DNA from: Flavobacteriales bacterium
Lineage (GTDB): Bacteria > Bacteroidota > Bacteroidia > Flavobacteriales_F > PHOS-HE28
DNA length: 64,000 nt
Assembly (NCBI GenBank): GCA_016713875.1
Contig: JADJOI010000002.1
Coordinates: forward strand, 124,001-188,000
Reading direction: 5' to 3'
Made by a program: the position numbers and the translations under genes. The notes below the pieces were generated by a model. It was not told the DNA's origin, searched no databases, and worked only from the letters and a program-made list of their open reading frames with translations. The first letter of the stretch is position 1; every line of letters begins with the position of its first letter. Shown in pieces: positions 1 through 5,813 of the stretch.

Positions 1-1464
1 CATGCCCTGGTGCGTGTCGCGCGCGGGATCCACGGCCCATACGATGTCGCTCATGGCCCCGCTCACATGCCGCACATGCGCGCCGATGCGCTGGAGCGAG
101 CGTTGCGTGTCGGGCAATTGCTCCGGCGTATTGGTCGCGGCCACGTCGCTGAGCAGGCGGATCTTGGTGAGCGTGGCCCCGATCTCGTCGTGGATGTCGC
201 GGGCGATGCGCGTACGCACCTGTTCGGCCTCGCGCTGCTTCTCGCTGGCCACAAGCCGCGCCTGGGTGCGCTGGATCTCCTCGTTCTTCCGGCGCAGTTC
301 ATCCGCCGCCCTGCTCTTCGCCTTGAAGGAACGGTACCAGACGAGCGCCAACAGTGCGGCAAGCGCACCCACGACCAAAGCGCCCCACTTCTGCATGCGT
401 TGCGCCGACAGCTCTGCTTGGGCGAGGGCTTGTTCCTTTTCACGTTCGGCATGCTGGCGGATCGCCTCGGTGGACCGGATCTTGTCGTAGTCCATGTCAG
501 TGGCGTGGGCATCAAGGCTGGCCATCATGTCGATCATGGCCGCGTTCCACGCGCTCTGGTTCGCATGGGCCATGGAGCGGATGAAGAGCAGGTAGTGCTC
601 GCTGTGCTTCTGGTCCATCTCCTTGCTCAGGATGATGGCACTGTCGAGCATCTGGATCGCTTCCGTCACGCGGCCCTGCCGAAGCAGCATACGAGCCTGG
701 CCCCCCGCGAAGTGCATGTAGGCCATGGGATCCTCAAGGCCTTCCGGAAGTTGCGCTGCCAGCATCCATACCGAATCCGCCTCTTCCCAACGCCCGGCAG
801 TATTCAGGCATTCGCCCATGTTCACATATGAGTTGAGCAGGTGATGGTGCTTGCCCAGCGCGGAATACAGAGCTGCCGCCTTCTGCGACCAGTACAACGC
901 GCTGTCGGTGCTGCCCAGGTCCAAGTGGATCATACCCATGGCGTGGAAGGCATTGGCCATGTCAGGCCCTGTGGGCAAGCTCTTCAAGATCCCGATGGCC
1001 TTGCGCGTCATGGCCAATGCATTGTCATTGTCGACCATTTCACGGAACTGGTAACCCTGATAGGTCAGTGCGGCTCCCATCTCCGGCACGAGCCTCAAAC
1101 GCTCCGCATACGTGTGCATGCGCTGGAACGCGAGCAGGGCTGAATCATACCGAGCCTGGTTGTTGTGGGCGATGCCTTTCAGCTTGTGCAGCTGCATGAG
1201 CCAGCGTTGCTTCGAGGGCTCCGATCGTCCCTCTCCTTCCAACGCTCGCATGCCAATACGGATGTGGGAAAGGGCGCTGTCCAGCTCGCCAATGCCCAAG
1301 TAGGCTTCGGCCAGATCACTCGCGGCCTTCGCGCGAAGCGTATCAGCGGTGGCCGCGTGGAATGCGGCGCGCAGGCTGTCCAAACGATCTTCGTGCGCAT
1401 GGCCCTCCCCGGCACTGATCGCCACGAGCAGCGCAAGGAACGGACCCAGCCCATGTGATCTCAT
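1..1464 (-). CDS. TPR-containing sensor histidine kinase (C-terminus cut by window edge)
   Basis: The 488 codons present start at an ATG one base after the stop of the MccB-like gene, so the two genes are almost certainly cotranscribed. The protein has a signal peptide (about residues 1-23), a long helical region with TPR-like spacing (about 35-340), one membrane segment (about 360-378), a short coiled coil and a HisKA_3 dimerisation motif RIARDIHDEIGATLTKIRLL with the phospho-acceptor His at about residue 425. The HATPase domain lies beyond the left edge. HisKA_3 kinases normally signal to NarL/LuxR-type regulators. The TPR part would lie in the periplasm, where it could sense a ligand. It sits downstream of four peptide genes and a peptide-modifying enzyme, so a link to peptide sensing or induction is plausible, but this is inference. 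Confidence 0.88.
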   Translation of the reverse strand, partial: MRSHGLGPFLALLVAISAGEGHAHEDRLDSLRAAFHAATADTLRAKAASDLAEAYLGIGELDSALSHIRIGMRALEGEGRSEPSKQRWLMQLHKLKGIAHNNQARYDSALLAFQRMHTYAERLRLVPEMGAALTYQGYQFREMVDNDNALAMTRKAIGILKSLPTGPDMANAFHAMGMIHLDLGSTDSALYWSQKAAALYSALGKHHHLLNSYVNMGECLNTAGRWEEADSVWMLAAQLPEGLEDPMAYMHFAGGQARMLLRQGRVTEAIQMLDSAIILSKEMDQKHSEHYLLFIRSMAHANQSAWNAAMIDMMASLDAHATDMDYDKIRSTEAIRQHAEREKEQALAQAELSAQRMQKWGALVVGALAALLALVWYRSFKAKSRAADELRRKNEEIQRTQARLVASEKQREAEQVRTRIARDIHDEIGATLTKIRLLSDVAATNTPEQLPDTQRSLQRIGAHVRHVSGAMSDIVWAVDPARDTHQGM

Positions 1465-1465
1465 C

Positions 1466-2494
1466 TCAACCAGGTTGAACGGTGTATGTGCGAAGGTCGA
1501 GCAGCAGCCGCTGTTCCAAGGTCGCGATGGGCCCGATGCCGGTGATGTGCTTGATGAGGTCCAACGCCGCGATGTTGGCCATGATGGCATTGCTGGCCGC
1601 CATCGTGGGCGCGGCGGCTCCTTCGTTGAAGCGCTTGATCGCTTCGGATTGTGCATCGATCACCGGTCCCCAAGAGTCGAAGAGTTCCTCATAGCCCTTG
1701 GTATCCGGACCGAGCAACGGACCGATGAGCCCTTGCGTGTTCATGTACCCGCACTTCGTGAAATGGTAGTTGGAACGCTTTCGCTCATCGCTGATCCAGT
1801 TCACGAGCTGCACGGGCCGGTCCGCGCTGATCATCACGTAGCGCACATCGGGCATTGCAGCGATGAGCGAGCGCCAATCGTCGGCTGAACGCACCATGAA
1901 CTGCCTCGTCCGCACCGAACACTCAGGCGCAACACGGCGAAGTCCATCCGCAGCGGCATCCACTTTCGGTCGACCGGCATCGGAAGCCGCGAAGAGGATC
2001 TGCCGGTGCAGGTTGCTCTCCTCCACCACATCGGCATCCACCAACGTGAGCGCGCCGACACCGGCCGCCGCGAGCGACAACGCCACCTGGTTGCCGATCC
2101 CGCCGAGACCGAGGATGAGCATATGCGCCTGGGCGAGGCGCTGCTGCCGGGCGATGTTCTCGGAATGCTCACGCGTAGGCTGGAACGCATCGAAGAGCAA
2201 GAGTTGGCGGTCGAAGCGAGCGTACGTGCCGTCGTCCGGATCGTAGCGTTCGATCAATCCGGTGACGAAAAGGCGCTCAAGCACCGCATCGGCCAAAGCA
2301 GGTTCACCGAAGGCCGCAGCAAGGTCCATTCGCACATCCTGCTCCGGCCTTCCCAGGCCGATGGCTCGGAGGGTGACCTCGAAGACCACACCCCCGGGCA
2401 GGTCCACTCCCTCATCCAGTGTGCGCAACGCCCGCACCAAGCCTTCCTGCTGCAGAAAGCGAACGTGCCGTTTGAATCGGATGTGTGCGGACAT
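1466..2494 (-). CDS. mccB: MccB-like ThiF/E1 adenylyltransferase acting on peptide C-terminal Asn (predicted)
   Basis: The 342-aa protein has an N-terminal domain (about 1-110) of the kind that clamps the peptide in MccB. A ThiF/E1 Rossmann domain follows, with the nucleotide loop GLGGIGNQ (129-136), the acidic strand LVDAD (151-155) and the NLHRQ motif (161-165). Later blocks (ISADRP, GYMNTQGLIGPL, ASNAIMANIAALDLIKHI) resemble E. coli MccB from memory, and the length matches the family (about 350 aa). MccB consumes ATP to convert the C-terminal Asn of MccA into a peptidyl-Asp-nucleotide with a P-N bond. Only two cysteines are present (C192, C248), so the CxxC zinc pairs common in ThiF/MoeB proteins are absent. 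It starts 46 nt after the last of four small ORFs that all end in Asn, which supports the assignment. The nucleotide used cannot be told from sequence. Confidence 0.85.
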   Translation of the reverse strand: MSAHIRFKRHVRFLQQEGLVRALRTLDEGVDLPGGVVFEVTLRAIGLGRPEQDVRMDLAAAFGEPALADAVLERLFVTGLIERYDPDDGTYARFDRQLLLFDAFQPTREHSENIARQQRLAQAHMLILGLGGIGNQVALSLAAAGVGALTLVDADVVEESNLHRQILFAASDAGRPKVDAAADGLRRVAPECSVRTRQFMVRSADDWRSLIAAMPDVRYVMISADRPVQLVNWISDERKRSNYHFTKCGYMNTQGLIGPLLGPDTKGYEELFDSWGPVIDAQSEAIKRFNEGAAAPTMAASNAIMANIAALDLIKHITGIGPIATLEQRLLLDLRTYTVQPG

Positions 2495-2540
2495 GTCGCG
2501 ATGTTACTCGAGAGGCACTGATCCGCATAGAACGGTCAGC

Positions 2541-2726
2541 TCAATTGTAGTCCCAGCCTCCTGTCCCGCCGAAGCGCTTCTTGCCACCTGGTCTTGGCTT
2601 CTGGCTTTGCGGTTCCCCTTTTGAGGCCTCCATGCTTTGCTCCTTGCTTGGTCGGGGATCCTGCCTCGGAGCCGGATCCGCGGTGTTGATGCCCATCAGA
2701 AAGGCAAGTACTGCGATCGGGTTCAT
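2541..2726 (-). CDS. Candidate microcin C-like precursor peptide A (ends GGWDYN)
   Basis: This 61-aa peptide starts MNPIAVLAFLMGINT, has a Pro/Lys/Gln-rich middle and ends KKRFGGTGGWDYN. It is the most divergent of four tandem paralogues and the one nearest the mccB-like gene. The hydrophobic start probably acts as recognition leader. The Lys-Arg pair just before the Gly/Trp-rich tail is a plausible processing site and would leave FGGTGGWDYN as core. The C-terminal Asn is what an MccB-type enzyme needs. The 21-nt spacer upstream (2727-2747) is identical to the spacer upstream of peptide C. There is no Shine-Dalgarno sequence, as is usual in Bacteroidota. Confidence 0.8.
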   Translation of the reverse strand: MNPIAVLAFLMGINTADPAPRQDPRPSKEQSMEASKGEPQSQKPRPGGKKRFGGTGGWDYN

Positions 2727-2747
2727 GGTGCTTGTGGTTGAATTTGT
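2727..2747 (-). repeat. 21-nt spacer identical to the spacer at 3101-3121
   Basis: The spacer between peptides B and A is identical over 21 nt to the one between D and C (3101-3121), while the C-B spacer (2919-2938) is unrelated. The array therefore probably grew by duplication of a gene plus spacer, or of a two-gene unit. The spacer contains no purine-rich ribosome-binding site. Confidence 0.85.
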
Positions 2748-2918
2748 TCAGTTGAGGTCCCAGCCGCCCCCCATCCGCTTGGTTTGTCCACCGCCCTTGC
2801 CCGGGTCAGCGGGTTTGCTGCTCTGTTCCGTGGTCGGCTCTTTCTCCGCAGGTTTCGGTTGGGGCGGTGTGGCCGTGCCCATTCCGGTGAGGAAAGCGAG
2901 GATGGCGATGGGGTTCAT
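2748..2918 (-). CDS. Candidate microcin C-like precursor peptide B (ends GGWDLN)
   Basis: This 56-aa ORF starts at the ATG at 2918. It begins MNPIAILAFLTGMGTA, continues with a Pro/Lys/Glu/Gln-rich segment and ends TKRMGGGWDLN. It shares with its neighbours the hydrophobic N-terminus, the Lys-Arg pair, GGWD and a terminal Asn, but carries Leu at the penultimate position. It lies between peptides C and A, with 20-21-nt spacers. As the ORF is very short and surrounded by longer shadow frames on the plus strand, it would be missed by a length-filtered gene caller. Paralogy at matching spacing is the main support. Confidence 0.8.
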   Translation of the reverse strand: MNPIAILAFLTGMGTATPPQPKPAEKEPTTEQSSKPADPGKGGGQTKRMGGGWDLN

Positions 2919-2938
2919 GATGCTCGGTCTTGCGTATC

Positions 2939-3100
2939 TCAGTTGTGATCCCAGCCGCCACGCTTGGCTTGGCCTTGGTCCTTGCCGGAATGGGTGGGTT
3001 TCTCCTGCTGGTGGGTCTGGTCCTTCTCTGTCGGCTTGGGCGCCGGCGGTGTGCTCGTTCCGATACCGGTGAGGAAGGCGAGGATGGCGATGGGGTTCAT
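2939..3100 (-). CDS. Candidate microcin C-like precursor peptide C (ends GGWDHN)
   Basis: This 53-aa ORF starts MNPIAILAFLTGIGTS and ends AKRGGWDHN. Its protein sequence is identical to peptide D except for the penultimate residue (His here, Arg in D). At DNA level the two 162-nt genes differ at seven positions: five synonymous changes and two changes inside the penultimate codon (CAC versus CGT). This looks like a recent duplication with everything constrained except that one position. Cleavage after Lys-Arg would leave the hexapeptide GGWDHN, close in size to the seven-residue MccA of E. coli. Confidence 0.82.
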   Translation of the reverse strand: MNPIAILAFLTGIGTSTPPAPKPTEKDQTHQQEKPTHSGKDQGQAKRGGWDHN

Positions 3101-3121
3101 GGTGCTTGTGGTTGAATTTGT
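3101..3121 (-). repeat. 21-nt spacer identical to the spacer at 2727-2747
   Basis: This is the second copy of the inter-precursor spacer, between peptides D and C. It matches 2727-2747 at all 21 positions, and the match continues into the first six bases (stop and Asn codons, plus-strand TCAGTT) of the gene on its other side. Confidence 0.85.
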
Positions 3122-3283
3122 TCAGTTACGGTCCCACCCGCCACGCTTGGCTTGGCCTTGGTCCTTGCCGGAATGGGTGGGTTTCTCCTGCTGGTGGGTC
3201 TGGTCCTTCTCGGTCGGCTTGGGCGCCGGCGGTGTGCTTGTTCCGATGCCGGTGAGGAAGGCGAGGATGGCGATGGGGTTCAT
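3122..3283 (-). CDS. Candidate microcin C-like precursor peptide D (ends GGWDRN)
   Basis: This 53-aa ORF is the first gene of the minus-strand operon. The ATG at 3283 was chosen because the homology with peptides A-C begins exactly there. The same frame stays open upstream to 3490, but that part has no counterpart in the paralogues and covers the promoter region. The peptide starts MNPIAILAFLTGIGTS and ends AKRGGWDRN. It differs from peptide C only at the penultimate residue. A likely -7 box lies about 32 nt upstream. Confidence 0.82.
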   Translation of the reverse strand: MNPIAILAFLTGIGTSTPPAPKPTEKDQTHQQEKPTHSGKDQGQAKRGGWDRN

Positions 3284-3314
3284 GGTGCGTGGATGGGGTT
3301 TGCGTTCGACAGGC

Positions 3315-3322
3315 CAAAAGTG
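3315..3322 (-). promoter_or_regulatory. Candidate -7 box of the precursor/mccB operon
   Basis: On the minus strand this reads CACTTTTG, one mismatch from the Bacteroidota -7 consensus TANNTTTG. It lies 32 nt before the first precursor start. No clear -33 TTG element was found. Confidence 0.4.
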
Positions 3323-3343
3323 GCGTGTTGCCCCAGGGGTTAA

Positions 3344-3403
3344 CCATACCACCTTGGTGGTGGATGCCCCCGGTAGGCCGCAGGTACCACCGAGGTGGTA
3401 TGG
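3344..3403. promoter_or_regulatory. Paired dyads in the divergent intergenic region (operator candidates or long hairpin)
   Basis: Two self-complementary 14-mers, ACCACCTTGGTGGT (3348-3361) and ACCACCGAGGTGGT (3386-3399), sit in the 169-bp region between the peptide operon and the plus-strand secreted-protein genes. Together with flanking bases they also form inverted 17-bp arms (CCATACCACCTTGGTGG at 3344-3360 against 3387-3403, one mismatch, 26-nt loop). They lie just upstream of both candidate promoters, as expected for binding sites of a dimeric regulator, for instance a LuxR-type partner of the HisKA_3 kinase. A transcribed hairpin is the alternative. Confidence 0.6.
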
Positions 3404-3423
3404 CGCGACCATCCGGCATGGGC

Positions 3424-3431
3424 AAGGTTTG
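3424..3431 (+). promoter_or_regulatory. Candidate -7 box of the beta-helix gene operon
   Basis: AAGGTTTG has one mismatch to TANNTTTG and lies 21 nt before the ATG at 3453. It would fire away from the precursor operon with the two dyads in between. Confidence 0.4.
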
Positions 3432-3452
3432 CGGCACCAATACGGACCATCC

Positions 3453-4604
3453 ATGCGCCTCGCACTGTTCTCCTTGTTGTTCATACCCAATGCTGCGAAC
3501 GCCGCGAACCTGCTTGTGGCCCCGGGCGGGAGCGGAACGGTCTATCCGACCATCAACGCGGCCATCGCGGCGGCAGCCCCGAATGATCGGATCATCATCG
3601 CTCCGGCCGTTTACAACGAGAGCCTCAGCATCAATAAATCGTTGGAATTGGCGAGCAATTCCGGGAGTGAGCGATTCACGGTCTCAGGAACAGTGGGTTT
3701 CAGCTCGACCTCGGCCAACACGCGCATCACGATCATCGGAATGAACGCACAAGGCTTGGTCAGCGCAACCAGTTCGGCCGGTGCGGGCAGCGTGTTCACC
3801 TTGGCTGGATGCAGGACCGCCGATATCGAGGTCCTGAACGGACAAGGCCGTACCGTCCTTGAGAAGGATAGCATATTCGGTAATGTGATGATCGATCGGG
3901 GTGATGTGATCGGCTGTGTGGTCACCGGCAAGCCTGGCGCCCTTGGGATCTATGTCTCCGGTGATTTCCAGCCGCCCATAGTCAATCGCGTCATTGGAAA
4001 CGATGTGGGAAGCGCGATGACAAGCACATCCTTCTCGCCCATCGCCATCTGGGCCGATGCCCCGTTCGTATGCGAGAACAACCTGCTCCGCCTCAATATG
4101 CCTACATCAAACGCGTTCCCACTGATCATCCTCAACCAGTTGACATCTACCACGGTCACCTGTACCATTCGCAACAACACGTTCCTGTGCCCCAACCTCA
4201 CCGGCATCTATCTCATCAAGGTGGAAGAGACGGATCCCACATTCTCATTGGACATCCGCAACAACCTCTTCGTTGGACCGGGCTTGGTCGACCCTATTTG
4301 GGTTCTTCCAGGATCGAACACCACGGAAGGCTACAATATCCTCACGACCACCTTGTCAAGTGTTCAGCTCGCGAATGGCGCTCCCACCGCAGGTTCCCCG
4401 GCGATCAACGCCGGAGACCCTGGTGTGGAATTCACCGACCTGGACCTCTCTCGCAACGATGCCGGATGCTACGGCGGCAGTTTCAGCCGCGACAACTTCG
4501 ATGATCCCTTGCCCACCACAGCCATCGTGGGTATCGTGAACGCGCCGCGTCGGACACAAGCGGCGTTGAGCGTGCCCATTACGGCCGATGGATTCGATCG
4601 CTAA
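3453..4604 (+). CDS. Secreted right-handed beta-helix protein
   Basis: This 383-aa protein starts with the signal peptide MRLALFSLLFIPNAANA. The frame is open from 2964, but the upstream part runs antisense through the precursor genes and was rejected. After the signal peptide comes a segment typical of parallel beta-helix proteins (YPTINAAIAAAAPNDRIIIA), then many short beta/Asn-turn repeats (IRNNTF, IRNNLF). Near the end is a block shared with the next gene (AGSPAINAGDP, LDLSRNDAGCYGG). No lyase catalytic residues were identified. It is 45% or so shorter than many T9SS adhesins and lacks an obvious T9SS domain. It is first in a tight three-gene operon divergent from the microcin C-like genes; whether the two operons work together is unknown. 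Confidence 0.82.
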   Translation: MRLALFSLLFIPNAANAANLLVAPGGSGTVYPTINAAIAAAAPNDRIIIAPAVYNESLSINKSLELASNSGSERFTVSGTVGFSSTSANTRITIIGMNAQGLVSATSSAGAGSVFTLAGCRTADIEVLNGQGRTVLEKDSIFGNVMIDRGDVIGCVVTGKPGALGIYVSGDFQPPIVNRVIGNDVGSAMTSTSFSPIAIWADAPFVCENNLLRLNMPTSNAFPLIILNQLTSTTVTCTIRNNTFLCPNLTGIYLIKVEETDPTFSLDIRNNLFVGPGLVDPIWVLPGSNTTEGYNILTTTLSSVQLANGAPTAGSPAINAGDPGVEFTDLDLSRNDAGCYGGSFSRDNFDDPLPTTAIVGIVNAPRRTQAALSVPITADGFDR

Positions 4605-4614
4605 GCCCACGACC

Positions 4615-5808
4615 ATGCTACGAGCTTCTATGTTGTTCCTTTCAGTGGCCATGCTGCCATTGGCCCTTTCCGCCGTTGACCTGCACGTGGCCATGGGCGG
4701 CACGGGGAGCATCCACCCGAACATCGGTTCAGCCATCGCTGCCGCGGCCAACGGTGACCGCATCCTTGTGCAACCGGGGGTGTACCCGGCATTCACCGTG
4801 GACCGTTCCGTCGAGATCCACGCACTGAGCCCCATATCCACATTCACGGTTGCCGGGGGTATCCTCATTCTTGCCATCAACCCGATCCAAGTAACGCTCA
4901 CCGGAGCTGATGTTCAGGGTACGCTGGTGTATGATCCCGTCCTGAACGTGAGTTCCATTCCGATCACGCTCCACATCAGCGGGTGCTCGTTCACCGCCGT
5001 GGAATTGGTCGGCGGCAGCGCGTACCTGAACATGTTCGATTGCACGATCCACGGATCGTTGTCATTCGCCCGAGGAACGGTGACGGGTTGCAGGATCAAC
5101 GGCGAGGCCGCTCACATGGCAGCTGGTGCATCCGTGTTATCGCTCACCTCGGGATCATCGCCCGCAGGAACGCTGTTGCATCGTTACGTCGTGGGGAACA
5201 TCATCGGGTCCGGTCTCAGCGCCAGCTTCCTTCCGAATGTGGTCACCTTGGAAACCGATGCACCCTATACACTGGCGAACAACTTCATCCACGGTAGCGC
5301 TTCGCCCAATGCCAAGCCCGCTGTGAAGAAGAAGAAACCCAAGGAGGTGTATCTGCAGGTCACCTTGGTGGATTGTATCATATCCAGCTGGAGCTTGCGC
5401 GTACCGGGTGGTGGTCAAGTGCCTTGGCTGGAGGACTCCGTATCCATGTTCGAGCCCGCCTTCACGTGCTTGCTGCACAACAACCACATTGTGGGAACGC
5501 TCCCCTTCATTGGGAACGCGCTCAATTTCCCGCAGCTATACAATGTGGTGAGTCCTTCACTTGGCGGGATGGATCCAGTAACGGGTTCCCCGACCACCGG
5601 TTCCATGGCCATTGATGCTGGCGATCCGTCAACGGCATTCCTCGACCTCGACCTGACACGCAATGACGCTGGCTGCACGGGCGGCTCATGGGCCATCTCC
5701 AATTTCCAAGGACCCTCCACGGCGGCGCGCATCGGCGTGGTGCACGCGCCGCGTACCACCGCCGGTAACGCGACCCTTACCATTTCGGCAACCGGCAACC
5801 AACGCTAA
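4615..5808 (+). CDS. Secreted beta-helix protein, paralogue of the preceding gene
   Basis: This 397-aa protein was started at MLRASMLFLSVAMLPLALSA, a good signal peptide, 10 nt after the previous stop. The frame is open slightly further upstream, but that would overlap the previous gene. It matches its neighbour in layout: HPNIGSAIAAAANGDRILVQ early on, then beta-helix-like repeats, and a C-terminal block with MAIDAGDPS and LDLTRNDAGCTGG. An insertion with a KKKKPKE basic patch at about residue 240 is absent from the paralogue. The pair looks like a tandem duplication. The role is unknown. Confidence 0.82.
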   Translation: MLRASMLFLSVAMLPLALSAVDLHVAMGGTGSIHPNIGSAIAAAANGDRILVQPGVYPAFTVDRSVEIHALSPISTFTVAGGILILAINPIQVTLTGADVQGTLVYDPVLNVSSIPITLHISGCSFTAVELVGGSAYLNMFDCTIHGSLSFARGTVTGCRINGEAAHMAAGASVLSLTSGSSPAGTLLHRYVVGNIIGSGLSASFLPNVVTLETDAPYTLANNFIHGSASPNAKPAVKKKKPKEVYLQVTLVDCIISSWSLRVPGGGQVPWLEDSVSMFEPAFTCLLHNNHIVGTLPFIGNALNFPQLYNVVSPSLGGMDPVTGSPTTGSMAIDAGDPSTAFLDLDLTRNDAGCTGGSWAISNFQGPSTAARIGVVHAPRTTAGNATLTISATGNQR

Positions 5809-5813
5809 GGGAA

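Noticed and set aside
1466..2494. Reading the ThiF-like protein as MoeB/ThiF for cofactor synthesis
   Set aside because: No thi or moa genes nearby, an extra N-terminal domain is present, zinc-binding CxxC pairs are missing, and the adjacent ORFs all end in Asn.
2964..3452. Long plus-strand frame preceding the first beta-helix gene (would make a 546-aa protein)
   Set aside because: Its first 160 codons run antisense through the repeated precursor genes, so its internal repeats are only the mirror of the peptide array. A clean signal peptide starts at 3453.
3284..3490. N-terminal extension of precursor D to 122 aa
   Set aside because: The extra residues have no counterpart in the other three precursors and cover the dyads and promoter candidates.
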